DNA of 64,000 bases from Nipponacmea schrenckii. Taxonomy: Eukaryota; Mollusca; Gastropoda; Lottiidae. Below, piece by piece: positions 13,801 to 27,334 of this stretch. Numbering within the stretch: position 1 is the first letter of the stretch; each line of letters opens with the position of its first letter. The stretch is from positions 11,563,398 through 11,627,397 of the forward strand of contig JAUJPP010000003.1 of assembly GCA_030562195.1 (NCBI GenBank), written 5' to 3'. Below the pieces are notes generated by a model that was given only the letters and a program-made list of their open reading frames with translations, was not told the origin of the DNA and searched no databases. Made by a program: the position numbers and the translations under genes.

Positions 13801-16800
13801 AACACAAATTGTCAAAATACTACTAAATAGTATGCAAATAAAGAAATATTATCGTTGTCTTTTTACCGTTAAAATTGTCTAAGGTAGAAACAGTGATATC
13901 TGTCCAAACATTCTCCCACGTCGCTTTACGTCACAGAAAGATTTTTTTTAATGAAAAGATTGACATTTAAAAGCACTCTATGCGATAGGACTGATCATTT
14001 TACTGTTTGATATAGACAGGGGAGAGCTTAAAAAATGTTTATAGACAATAAATCTATTGATAAAACTGTTGTTAAATGAAATTATTACATAATAAGGTCA
14101 TGGATCAAAATGAAAATGATATTAAAGGGATTATTAATAGGTTTAACCGATTTGCACCATTCTACTTTTAAGTTAAAACTCTTTAGACATTACACTATCA
14201 GCAACTGTTTGCGACTGTGAAATTTTCATCAAATTTCATACGGTTAAGACTGTAAATATTAATTTGTAGTAACGCCACTTTCAAGACCAATAAGTCTATC
14301 TGGTATTAACTTCAGTGAAAACTTTTTACAGAAACTATGACAATTCACGACATGGAACCACTTTCTTTACAATCCGAATAGGACAGGTACTTTTCTTAAA
14401 ATTATGAAACGTTGTGACTTTAATGAATATATAGATCTAAGTACAGTATATATATAAAGGTAAAAACTGTCGGGACATGGTATAAATACCTCAACATATC
14501 ATGTCAAAATACTGTAACTTTCTCATCTAGTTAACTACAAAAATCTGAAGATAATAGGTATGTGTTGGATTGTGAATTATTTGAAGAGAAATGAAGACAA
14601 ATGGAAGTATTTACAATACAACTGACTTGTTGATATTGTTTGAGTAAAGTTTAAATGTCGATTTCAATATCAAATTTACATGAGATTAGTAGTAAGAATT
14701 CAGGTATTTGATAGAAAAAAGGGGTGTATTACTATTGACAATACAATGGTATATCAGGCACTGATGTCTTTATAATACATGAATAATTTACTAATGTTCT
14801 TATTAACCTCAATTATTTCTCTATTTATACTCATTTGTTGAAGAGAGATTTACTCACAGGTGAAATAATTGCCTACACCAAAATTTGTACTGCGACTCAA
14901 GGCAGTCATTACCATTCAATGTTTTTACAAATGACAAAAGCTATGCATTATTTGCTTACTTGCATAAGTATGTCTTGCACCTTCTTATGCAAATGATATC
15001 CGTTCATTCCACACGTTTCTCTCTTTAAATACAAATGAATTTTCCTTTCTTGTACTAAAGTCCACTGTTAAATGTAAATGGAATTTCTTGTCTTCTTTAC
15101 ATAACACCCGTTTCTCTTACATTTAAAATTAAATTCTTACACCTTATTCACATTACTACTGTAAATGAAATTCAATTCGTGATGTTTATAATTTCGTCCT
15201 TGATTCATTAATATTAGTAATGATAATAAACTCTTTATTTTACATGGAGTTGGATCCAAAAAAAAAAACAAAACAAAACAAAAAAAAAAAAAAAAAAAAC
15301 AAAGACATGGTCCTGTCTAACAATTAGCCCATGCCGACAATACCATGATGATAATGAAAAAAAAAGTTTATAGACACTTTTCATGGAGTGTTATTGAATA
15401 AAGGACTTGACTAAATGCCACTCATCTCAACTAGTGTATCAAGTACAGTATATATTGTGATAAAGATTTAATAGTACTTGGTATTTATTAAGGGGGTTAT
15501 ATATCGTGACGTTCTATATTTAACACCTATCATACAATAAATACTACCTCAATTTCACATATTTCATACAGATAATTCAACCACTTCGTCATTGCCATTT
15601 TGTACCGTATTCAACTCTTAAAATAATTGTTTACAGAAGCTTCTTAAAATATGGAAATATGTTCTCCTTTTTTACGAAATTACACATAAAGTATATACAT
15701 ACAAGACTTTTTAGGTCGTATTAGGTGAAAAAATGTATAATTTTCCGATTGACTGAAAGGAGAAAAAAGGTAGCTATTTTAGTCACATTTTATATACAAG
15801 TAGGCCTATAGTTCAATGTTTTATCGTCAGTGGAGAAAAATGGTCAGAGATCTTTAATGCATTAAATAGACTACAATGTGTGGATTATATGCGTTAAAAA
15901 CACTCTCAAATACTTTGTGATGTGTTGCAGAAAACATACAGGTGGAAAACCAAATTGGTTTACACAAGTCTGGCAAAGGTTCCAAGAGCATGGAGTTCCT
16001 TCCCTTAGATTACGACAAAGTTTAAAATGATAATTATGCAGAAAAGAGTGTTCTATTTTTAAAATTTATCACATATACTATATATGACCAATCTTAAGAA
16101 GACCTCACAGGATTTATTTGCAAATAAATGAGTTTTACACTTTTTACACATTTCTTTATATTTACATAATATTGTGAATTGGTCATATAATGTTATCTCC
16201 CTTTATTTAGAAATCTGTTTCTATGCCACTTTCTTTCCGGCGAACATATCTGTCCCTTCCCTTACATCTAATGATCATGATCACCTTCATTCTTTACATG
16301 GAAGATTCAGTGACATTGTCTGTACTGCATTTTGATCGGATATGCTTAGGTCAGTTTATGCTGACATTAAGTCATAATAACGATATATATCCTACCATTG
16401 TATTGGCGAAATATAAAATACCCAGATTCCATGATGATTCAAATTTCATAAAAAAAAAAATAGTTATAAATACAAGGATATTTGATAGACCTTAATTTTA
16501 TCATTTATATAATAATATAGAACATAAGCCAATATGGAGACTTCATAAAGGATTCCAAAAAGACAATCACTTCGAGTAAACTATGTACCAATAACATCTC
16601 TTCGTTTTAATCGTAAGTGCTCAAAAAAACATTTCGAATAGTGTGATATGCAGATTGAAAAAGTAAGATATGCCTATTGCACACAATCGCATTATTCTTA
16701 TTATGTATTTGTAAGTATTTCAATCGAGATTGTTATGCAAGTTAACATCAAAACAACAGCTTTTTACGGAAAATTCAATTTTAAAAAAGTGCTTTTCACG

Positions 16801-16979
16801 GGTTTTGAAAAAGACAATGTGGTATGTAACAATATTGAAGTATTTAATACCGTTGGTATATGAAAGACTTTTGGTGGAACTTTCTGTGACATATTGGACA
16901 GTTTATGAGTCATTAAAAGTACATAATGTTTACGTCTGCGTTTGCAATGCAAGGCTTCTTAACATTTTTCACGATTCTT
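10827..16979. other. Intergenic, mostly unique
   Basis: Apart from the A-tract at 15.26 kb nothing stands out. At 14,121 the sequence ATTAAAGGGATTATTAATAG resembles an end of the TTAA element family, but no partner end was found. Confidence 0.5.
15258..15300 (+). repeat. Poly(A)-rich tract
   Basis: About 40 bases of A broken only by single C residues. It follows TAAACTCTTTATTTTACATGG, a context seen at the 3' end of some retroposons, but no body of an element could be recognised. Left as a simple A-tract. Confidence 0.6.
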
Positions 16980-17150
16980 AAGTAATATAAACCAGCTCAA
17001 GAACATACCACACAGAATTGTGGTTCGTAAGATTATAGGCTATAATCCGTTTCAAGTTTAAATAATAGTTATATTATATTCCAACTTAAGAACACGTCAT
17101 GATTAGGCTCTCAAGTTTTATATACAAGCTAAATCAAGGCTTTAAATTAT

Positions 17151-17381
17151 ATTGGCTCAGTGAGTTAGACGCTTGTTCGCAAACCTGAGGGTCCAGGGTT
17201 CGATCTCGGCAAATGTCGAATGAACTTTCGTATTTTCAGCCAGTTTTACCCTCGTCAGTTAGGGACTGGCATGGAAAAAGTTGATAATTCGTGAGACCTG
17301 GTCGTGTCGAATGACAAGGTGGTGAAACAACTTACTGTTAGAAAAGTAGAAGACCTGAAAAGGAACAAGAAAAAAAAAATG
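17151..17381 (+). mobile_element. tRNA-derived SINE
   Basis: The head has an A-box-like TGGCTCAGTGAG (17,153-17,164) and a B-box GGTTCGATCTC (17,197-17,207) at tRNA-like spacing, i.e. an internal RNA polymerase III promoter. It continues into a non-tRNA body (CGTCAGTTAGGGACTGGCAT) and ends in an A-rich tail (about 17,370-17,380). It is not a functional tRNA: the arms do not pair as a cloverleaf that I can build. Boundaries are approximate. A related fragment is at 9.54 kb. Confidence 0.6.
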
Positions 17382-17406
17382 TTTAAAAAAAACATTGGTT
17401 TTCAAC

Positions 17407-17420
17407 ACACACACACACAC
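17407..17420 (+). repeat. (AC)n microsatellite
   Basis: Seven or so perfect AC dinucleotides just after the SINE tail. Confidence 0.7.
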
Positions 17421-18775
17421 AAATAATGTTCTTTTAGGTATCTGCAATATTCTTAAGTTATATATTCTGGCTTAAAGAGATACTATCCCTTAGGTTTTGA
17501 TTTCTCAAGATTCATTCTTTATGGACTTAAATAAGTACAATTTTTTGTTTTATTCTAAGAGTAAGTGTACCTTTAAAGTGACAGATTTGTTCGACATATC
17601 GTATCTTAGTCTCTCTATGGTATTTTCACAATAATAGTCGAAAGTTGAGCCTTCGAACTATTAAGTTTCTGAGAGTAACGATAACGACTTTTCGTCAGCC
17701 CCCGCCATATATGGAAGAGACATATATATAAAACAAGAATATAGATTTTTTAGTTTGATTTAGACATTTATCATAGCTTGAGAACAAGACAAATCACGAT
17801 TTCTTAGTTTTTGACTCTAAAAAATAAGACAAATCATGGTTTCCAGGTTACATGTACTAACTTAAGATCACACTAAATCTTGGTTTCCATGTTATTTATA
17901 GCAGCCGAAGAATGCGCCAAATGATGGTTCCTTAATTATACTAACTTAAGAACACAGTAAATCATGGTTTCCAAGTTATATAATACTAAATTAGGAACAC
18001 ACTAAATCATGGTTTCCAGGTTATATATACTCACTTAAAAACACACTAAATCATGGTTTCCAGGTTATATATACTAACTTAAGAACACACTAAACCATGG
18101 TTTCCAGGTTATATATACTAACTTAAGAACACACTAAATCATGGTTTCCAGGTTATATATACTAACTTAAGAACACACTAAATCATGGTTTCCAGGTTAT
18201 ATACTACTAATTTAAGAACACGCTAATACACGGTTTCCAGGTTAATGTACTAACTTAAGAACACACTAAATCATGGTTTCCAGGTTATATACTACTAATT
18301 TAAGTACACGCTAATACACGGTTTCCAGGTTAATGTACTAACTTAAGAACACACTAAACCATGGTTTCCAGGTTATATATACTAACTTAAGAACACAATA
18401 AATCATGGTTTCCAGGTTATATATAGGCCTACTAACTTAAGAACACAATAAAGCGTGATTTCCAGGTTATATATACTAACTTAAGAGCACAGTAAATCAT
18501 GTTTTCCAGGTTATCTATAACAGCTAAAGAATGTACCAAATCATTGTTCCAAAGTTATATATACTAGCTAAAGAATTTGCCCAATCATGGTTCTGATGTT
18601 ATATATACTAGCTAAAGAATGTGTCTAATCATGGTTCAAAAGTTATTTATAATAGCTAAAGTATAAATCTTGTTTCCAAAGTTACAGAATATATATATGG
18701 TAATATATACAGAACAGGCAAAATCTTTGTTCCCAAAGTATTTATACTAATAAAGGACACGTCAAATCATGTCTT

Positions 18776-21700
18776 CTTGGTGAAATAGCTGGCCAATTAA
18801 TTATAATTTCGTTTGTATTCACATTATCTATATTCATCAAAATAATCACTGGAAATGATAGGATGTACCTCAACATGCCAACATCACAGTTAATTTATCT
18901 GAATATCCATGTAGTGTGTTTGGCATGTTCACGTCAAATTATGTATACTTTCATTATAAAGTTGCCATAGGCTTGCAAAATCATAATTAAAGAATTCTAT
19001 TAAACAACCAGATCGTTTATGCGATCAAGCTAAAATCATACTCATATTACATGTACTTCATTACCTTAAACGATCAATGTAGTTTAGATATAAAATGTAC
19101 TTTTAATTATTGTTAATAATGTCAGTCCAGTTATAGACATAAGTGTAAGTTGTACAGGCATACCGTCAATTACACAACGTTTCAACAATTTGAATTGTCA
19201 TCAATGAAATGAAGAGAAAATGTTAACCTAATGATGACAATACCAATGCTTGAAACGTTGTGTTTGTCACGTGACCATTTTATAAAACCATGTAAATTAG
19301 GCTATCTGAACGCACGGGAAACATGGGAAATAGACAACATAATAAAACATACCCACCGTTATGTCCATAGTATATATAAATGAAAGATTACCGAAACGTG
19401 TTATGTTGAGGTCCAATGCAAAACATTTGTATGTTTATAGGTTTGAAAGTCAGAGAGTTTGGACTTTTTGCAGAAGCCGACAAGCTGTTGGGATTGTAAA
19501 CATTTTATCACCGATTTCATTCGAATGAATATTTCTCTTTATATACACTAAATTCATATTTCGACGCTGGATTTGTGGTACTGTTTTAACTTATCGTCTC
19601 TTTTTACGCCAAAGTTGAGCATTTTGTAGCACAGCTTCCAGTTCACTCAATTTAATTGGCATTTAATGAGGTTTGGCTTACACCATTTGAGTTATCAAGA
19701 TATAGCCCTCGGGATAGCTAACCGATTTAGAAGCCATGGATATTTTGATGGTATAGAGCTGAAGTGTTCTAAAAAACAAACGTATTATCAAATGTTGACA
19801 TTGTTTGTGTGTTATTAGCATCCCAAAATTCAGGTTTTTTTTTATATTAATGCTCGTATAGACTTAACTTCATTTTTCTACTTCTTCACATCGTAATAAA
19901 AACCCTAACCTTTCGTTTGTCTTAAACATATTTTTGTCTACTTTCGATTCTGGATATCTTTTCGCAGATCATAGTTCATATAGGCAATGTTTGAGCAGTT
20001 AAAAAGACACTTGTACGAGTGACGAAACCTTTTGAAGCTCTGATCTAGCAGTCAACTGAGGAAATTACACTGTGCGTGAAAATCTTATTAATAAGGACTT
20101 TCATCGGATACTAATTATGAATCAAATTAGTAAGGCTTTGTAGATAATTGCTTTAATTTCATTTTCCATTATTCGATGGAGATCTGTCTAATGCAGTTAA
20201 TGTATAATTATTTTGGTGTTGACCTTTCAAGATAAGTTAACCGTATGTGATAGAGAAAGTCAGGGGAATTTTAAATATGTCTTAATCGATGTCTCTAAAA
20301 TAGACATTTACTTTATATAGAGTTACACTGTCAGGGGACATGAGTGCCCTTGCTCTCTCTTGGCCGATATTTCCTGTTTTTCTCAAAGGATGCCATGTAG
20401 CCACGTTCTAGAACGTTCAAGATGTTAAATTTGATTGTTCTCAGATTTTAAAGCTCTGTTTTAGTCAGCAGAATGATGTTAAACACCTACCGTAAATCTG
20501 TTGTATTGTATAATTTTATAATCATTTGAAGGCGTCGACAAGTGGGTGGAAAATATAATTAGCCCATAATTGTTTCTTTTTTTTTATTTGTTGAATTGTT
20601 ACTCATGTAATTCTGATAATGTGTATCTCATGTAACACAGAGACACCAATGATAATCCATTTTGTTTTAGAAATTTAGAATTTACGTAGTGTGTTTGTTC
20701 TGCTCGTTTATAGATAACATATCTGTGCAACAAGTTCAACATATAGATCAACACTGAACAACAAGCCATATATTGTCAAACTACCAAACCTAGAAGTACC
20801 CGTGACTCTTCTTGTGACAGCAATGGTTTCCAATTACATCGTCTTGCATTGCTGGATAATTTCTGTTGTCCAATTTACATATCTCTTGGTGGTTGGAGGT
20901 GAATTTGCTTTAAGATGTTTTCTTTCCTATACAATAACGTGAAACTATCTTAACCTTGTCATGATGTCGGCACTTTATTCCCCATGGAGTATGATTATGA
21001 AATTTGATTTGAATTATTGATGGTGTTCGTGGACAGTCGTGGAGTTTAGATTGTTATATATTACTATAGTGGACTGTCTAGCTAATGTAGCTACCGATAC
21101 TACTTCCGCTTATCAATAGTGGACGGAAGTGGCAGGGAAATTGATTTGATTCGCATCATTAGTAATGCAAGAACCTAATTCCAGAAAGGTATTTATTGGC
21201 ATAAATGTGAAGTATTAAGTTTTATTTCAACAATGCGATAAATTGCGATATTAATCATTGGGGACTATGGGAACCTTAATGCAACCTATTAACTTCTCAA
21301 TGGATGCATTGTATATCAATTGCTGTTAGTAGTGTTATAACTGATCTGCAGTTTGAGAGAATTTCTATGTGTTTAAACAGAGCATATACTTTGATCCCAA
21401 GAATGGGTTTGTATATACATGTATACAAAAAGTTTGGTATCTTTAAAACTTAAAAATATAGACCATAATGTTGATACATAAACTCCACAACTTGTATCGG
21501 TAAATAAACCATAGAAGAACTGTACGTCATATTATTGATTTAATATCAGTTTACACTGAATATGTTTGATGTCTATTATGTGAGCATAATATTGGAGTTG
21601 ACTTTTATTTGAATATAATGTAGATGTATACAATACTATTCTCCAGCTATTGTCAAGATATTCTGAGAAAGGAAAACTCATTAGAGAACAATAGGGAGTT

Positions 21701-21954
21701 ACTTTTAAATTTGCTTCGTTTGTGAGAACTCGCCACCGGGGGTCGAGACAAATGATAATCATCACGAACATTGTTGACGCTAGCGGATGGAGAGAAAGAT
21801 AATTGTAGACGTGGATGGCATGATGATAGTTTTTAACTTTCTCGTTTGGAGTTGTTGGTGAATCCTATCGTCCTTAACTTCCTATTACATTTCTTCAATT
21901 CCCAATATTTAATATAAGTATTCGTATTCTAAAGAGTAACCTTATTCTTTGATA
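18776..21954. other. Intergenic, nothing recognised
   Basis: Unique-looking AT-rich sequence, no supported feature. Confidence 0.5.
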
Positions 21955-24570
21955 ATGATACAGAAGTATCATGATAATGATGGTAAAATACAGTAGAATT
22001 GGAATTCAGGGTCATGACAGTGATGGTAAAATACAATAGAATTGGAATTCAAGGTCATGACAATGATGATAAAATACAGTAGAATTGGAATTCAGGGTCA
22101 TGCCAATGATGGTAAAATACAGTAGATTTGTAATTCGGGGTTATGACAATGATGGTAAAATACAGTAGAATGGGAATTCGGTCTCATGATAATGATGATA
22201 ATACAGTAGAATTAGAATGTCAGTATCATGATTATGATAATGGTAATACACTAAAATTAGAACCAAGACCCGTGATGTTGATAGTAATTTAGTAGAATCA
22301 GAATTAATTCAATGATAACGATGGTAAAATAGTAGAATCAGAATAAGGTATGATAATAAAAGTAATACGAATAGTAGAATAGAATCAGAATTTAGGATCA
22401 TAGTAATCAGGATAAAACATTAGAAGCAGAAGTAGGTATCATGATAATGATGGTAAAGCAGTAGCATGAGAATCCAATGATATGATAATGATGGTGATAC
22501 TGAAGAATCCAAATTCGGTATCATAATAATGAAGGTTAAGCAGTAGAATTAGAATCCAATGATATGATAATTATGGTGATACTGTAGAATGAGAATTCGG
22601 ATTCATGATAATGATGGTAAAGCAGTAGAATGAGAATCCAATGATATGATAATGATGGTGATACTGAAGAATCCAAATTCGGTATCATAATAATGAAGGT
22701 AAAGCAGTAGAATGAGGATCCAATAATATGATAATTCGGTATCATGATAATGATGATAGCACTGTAGAGTCAGAATTCGCAGTTATGATAATGGTGGTAA
22801 TACAGTATAATCAGAGTCCTAGTCCGGGGGCTGAGGGGGGTCCTGTGTGCAAACATATGTCCCCTAATTTTGACTTTTGATCTTTGTAGGGGACCCCAAG
22901 GGGATTGATAAAAACTTTGGTAAACATTCCAAATGTGGGGCATAAGGGTGTAATTCAAGATGGCGTCCAAGATGGCTACCGCATCATTATTTTTGGTATA
23001 ATTCCACTTGGAATTGTCCTTGAGTGATAAATTTGGTGTATTTCCCTAGGTTTTGGGGGTCGAGGAGTCCATTAAAATCATTTCCATCAGCGAATTCTGA
23101 CCGGCGCCTCTTCAGTGGAATCCCTTCCACTTCATTTGATGCCTGAAAATGAGGGGTACCAAGTTTAAGTTAAAGGAAGCGTAATGACGGGTACAACATA
23201 AAGGCCTATTTAGGCTACTATCAGTCTGGTCGTCCTAAACACCTGTTTAGATAAAAGTTTAAGTAATGTAAAATACTTGACTGATGGACTGCATGACCTA
23301 TTAATGATGCTACATACATCATACAGGTAGGCTACTGTTTTTATAGCCATGTACACATGGGGGATACACACTGATCTAAGGTTATGGTCTGCGATATTTT
23401 AGGTCTTTACATATCTATATATGATAACTACCTACCATTGCTTACTGGTCAAAACAAGTGCCGAATTTGTTGGTTGTGTGACTATTCACTCATTGGTTTG
23501 AAGGCCCAAAACAACGCCATCAGATGACCATGTGCATTTCACCCGTGGTGTTTTTCATAAAAGGATTACAGCAGTGACACCAATTATAGTTACCTTGTTA
23601 CCTAAGTGAGGTCAGCACCATCTGCAATATGCATTAACTTTAAAAAACTGAAATATTAGTTGATCTGTTACAAATGAAATGTGACTATGCACCAAAGTCA
23701 ACTTCTCAGACACTCTGTCTTACCCAGTTGCACCATTTCAAGAAGTATCTGAAAATCAATAAGAGCTTCTGTACTGCAATTAACAATGATCTATTGTTTT
23801 TTGTGCAAATTGATTGGTCTAAGTGAAATCCTTGACACCTAAAACCCATATAAAGACACCAATTTATTCTCCTAGCAAAATTCTGAACCTGACAGGCGAG
23901 ATGGAAGGGTGCGGTGGTCATATTGGCAGCTATTTAGGATTTCACCATTATCCTGTCTCTTTTTCACCCCGGAAATGATTTTAATGGATTCCACGACCCC
24001 AACAACCTGGGTTAAGACACCAAATTTATCACTCTAGGACGATTCCACATGAAGTTATACCAAGAATAATGATGCGGCAGCCATCTTGGACGCCATCTTA
24101 AATTACACCCTTATGCTCCACATCTGGGATGTCTACCCAAGTTTTTTTTTCAAGGGTCCCCTACAAAGATCAAAAGTCAAAATTATGGGACATATGATTG
24201 CACACAAGACCTCTCTCAGCCCCAGGACTATCCAGTGATATAATAAAATTAGAATTCGGTAATACAGTAGAATCAGAGCCTGGTGATATAATAAAATTAG
24301 AATTCGGTCTTATGATAATGATGGTAATACAGTAGAATCAGAGTCCGGTGATATAATAAAATTAGGAATCGGTTTTATGATAATGATGGTAATACAGTAG
24401 AATCAGAGTCCGGTGATATAATTAAAGTAGAATTCGGTCTTAAGATAATGATAATGATGATAATACAGTAGAATCGGAATTACGTAACATTATAAAGATG
24501 GTTGTCCTATAATACAATAGAAACCGAATTTGGTATCATGATAATGATGGTAGACCTAATACAGAATTAA
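21955..24570 (+). repeat. 43-bp minisatellite split by an inserted element
   Basis: Unit: GTCATGACAATGATGGTAAA, ATACAGTAGAATTGGAATTC, AGG. The period is 43 bases where regular (22,021 to 22,064). The left arm is 21,955-22,819 and the right arm 24,231-24,570; units on the right (CAGAGTCCGGTGATATAATA) continue the variant type seen at the left edge of the insertion. Within the left arm a block of about 170 bases (around 22,440-22,550 and 22,610-22,720) is duplicated. Confidence 0.88.
22822..24228. mobile_element. 1.4-kb inverted-repeat (foldback) DNA element with TA target
   Basis: Terminal inverted repeats of about 260 bases: left 22,822-23,085, right 23,971-24,228, most positions identical when one is reverse-complemented. 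Termini begin GTCC(G/T)GGGGCTGAG. Both arms hold TTTTGACTTTTGATCTTTGT, an AAGATGGCGTCCAAGATGGC block and ATTAAAATCATTTCC at the inner edge. A TA dinucleotide flanks each side (22,820-22,821 and 24,229-24,230), compatible with a TA target duplication as in Tc1/mariner-like elements. The middle (23,086-23,970) has no transposase-like frame, so it is non-autonomous. The family assignment rests only on the TA flank and is weak. Confidence 0.8.
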
Positions 24571-27334
24571 GTACCATAATGAAGTAGGTGAAAAGGTAGC
24601 ATCGGAATTCAGTGTCAAGAAATAGACTTACTACAATAATGGCAATACGTTTAATAAGAATTTCAGTATTCGTTTTCTAGCTTTTCACTTGTCAAATAAG
24701 GACTTTCAATGTGTATGCAAATTCTGTATTGTAGAAACACTTACGACTGGAAATGACATCGAAATAATAGCGATGAATTGGATGCATTTTATGTTTGAAA
24801 ACAGCGGGTAATCTGTTTGAAATGGAATACTGTAGAGATAATGAAAGCAATTGTTCCAGCCATGTTTAATTTTGAATGAGCCTTTCCGTCATTGGCATGA
24901 TCTAATCCAATGTCTGTAGACCTGTTTCAAATTGTTTTATGTTGACGTGTTTTGTGACAATGACTATTCCTAAGGATGGCTATGCTATTAATGATGTCGG
25001 GGTTTGATTCCCAAGACGGCCAATGTACTTAGGTAGACATGGAAATGTAAGAGTTGTTTTGAAATAGACTATAGAATAGAATAGACTTTATTAATTTATT
25101 TATGTATCAAATGTTAATTGTTAATTAGTTATACCTCCTGATTTCAATCTCCCAATATCGTCCTCTGTTTAATTTAATTTAACATCAAGTTAATAAGGAG
25201 TCATTTTGTAGAAAGCCTTGGGCTGTCACAATTATTCTGACAAGTAACGTGAACATTTCTCTTCTATAGTCCTCTCTATTTCCTTTTCTTGCTATTATGT
25301 GATATCCGTTTAGCTCCATTCTAACATTTCTATAAAGTTCATGTCGCCTGTAAGGTGGGTGTTTGGCGACAGAAATAAGAAATCGATTGTTTATAATTAG
25401 TTTATTGTACCAGAATGTTAAAAACATCATATGACGTTTGAAGATGTTTTGATTGAGAGTATTGAATGGATTGAATAATTAATCACCTCCTTTATCTCTA
25501 TGCCTTAAAAAACAATAGATCACATATATTTTATTAGACATTTTTTAAAAACAAGGTATATTCAGTGACAACATATTCATATCCTTGAAGTTTTACATAT
25601 CACGCTCGCTACTCTTGTACTTCAGTTCGATTCTTTAAAATTGGAGTTAATTTGAACATTACATTATTAAACAACGTTTAACTTGGCTATTAAATAGAAA
25701 TCTATTGACCGAGTGAATGTTGAATCAGATTGCACTTGTCATTGATTAGAATAGATTCATCCGTAGATACCAATAAATGCCTATCATATGGAAAAGTGGT
25801 AACAGATTGGTTAACCCTCAATATCAAAATTAACTTCCCATATATCGTATCTATAGCTATCTGTCACTATTAGCCTTTTAATTAGCCCGATAACACCCAA
25901 CCACATGTGACCATAGAGTTTGTTACTTCCGTTTCAAGGCAACCGTGATGGCTTTGCTCGCTGTCCAAAAACACAACCGTCGTTTAATAGGAGTAGCTGA
26001 CATAATACAATCATCTTATCGTTCGGAAGTGACAATAAATATTGGTCCTTTGTGCTATGATAAAATGGGAGTAGCTAATTTACCTCATTGCACACTATAT
26101 GACACTGCCCATCATCTTAAGCCTTAAATTGAAGCAGTGCTATATTTCATTTTAGTTCTTCCGTTTAACTTCGAATTTCATCTTGTTTGACTAATATCTA
26201 TATCGACTTATCTGTAATATGATAATGGGCAATAAGCTTCTCATCTTACGATCCACCTTCACTCAAAAGTAAGACCAAAAATATTCCTTTCAGTTTCAAG
26301 AAAAGGGGAATTTAAATTATTTAAAGGGAAGTTGTCGGTGTGCACGTTTTAGAATCATATTTATGTTCCCTATTTCATATAGAATTGATTAAGACTTTCA
26401 ATTTTGAAGGTATGAAATAGTATGTCTAGATAGATCAGATCGTTAAAAGTTGCAATGATTGTCATGGGTCGAAAAGTAACGCCTTCTATTTTAATCTCAT
26501 CAAACAGCCTATTCATCTTATTGTACTAACAGATTAAACATTGATTCCTCACGCTTCCTATAAAAAATGATTAAAATGGCCAATGTTGGAATACAAACTG
26601 ATTGATTATTGTTCAATAGATTCCAATCGATAATATTGTGTTATTTTTGGTCGAGTAATCACTCAACTGAGGAAGTTTACACGTTATCTTGAATGTCAAA
26701 GCATCATGAAAGATGTTTTAAGATATAATATTGATATATTATCACCGATCACAAACTGGCAATTTAAAGCCTGTATTATTAAGGCATAAATAACATTTCA
26801 ATCGATCCTACAACTGTAACATTAAAAAGGTAGTGAACATCACGTTTTCTTTAAATTGAACATAAACATAATATGTTACAGGCAACCAGTTAATAAAAGC
26901 GATATATTTTGAATCAAAATTAGCGTAGAATCTATAGAATGCACTTGTTTTTTCTGCTGATCACATTTCGGTAAATTCCACCAAGGTAATAAATCTTTTA
27001 TTCCATTCAACAAGTGCATGAATGGATCGAGATTGGAAAGAATTCTCTTAAGTACCGGAAACCGGAAATTATACCGAAATTATTATGACCAAAATTACAC
27101 CATTCGTTTTAGCCTCAAACTCTAAGAAATTCATAGAAATTTGTCGACATTAACAATAATTACTTATGCATATTATCGATCAGATATAACATTTGAAGAG
27201 GTTAAATCATATATAAGTTATGCCTGACCTAAAGAATAGGTCACATTTTTCATTTGTATGCTTATACATAAATACCCATAAATCTTAACCAGCACCAGAA
27301 GATTCAGGTTTGCCCCATAGATTTGAATGTAATA
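24571..27334. other. Intergenic, nothing firm
   Basis: Near 25,000 a GGGGTTTGATTCCC stretch resembles a B box and could be a decayed SINE head, too weak to call. The minus-strand frame at 25,185-25,430 has no recognised domain. Confidence 0.45.

Larger units (their letters stand above)
16980..18775 (+). repeat. 44-bp minisatellite, about 22 copies plus diverged edge
   Basis: Unit: AAGAACACACTAAATCATGG, TTTCCAGGTTATATATACTA, ACTT. The clear array is 17,778-18,775. Strongly diverged units (CTCAAGAACATACC, CTTAAGAACACGTCATG, TTCTTAAGTTATATATTCTGG) occur at 16,980-17,150 and 17,430-17,470, so the array once extended further and was split by a SINE. Near 18,200-18,340 a two-unit block with GTTATATACTACTAATTTAAG and a variant unit ACGCTAATACACGG is itself duplicated. 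Confidence 0.88.

Noticed and set aside
14115..14160. Another TTAA-element end
   Set aside because: About 20 bases resemble the terminal sequence but no inner match or opposite end was found.
17151..17225. tRNA gene
   Set aside because: A and B boxes are present but I cannot build an acceptor stem or anticodon arm; a SINE head is the better reading.
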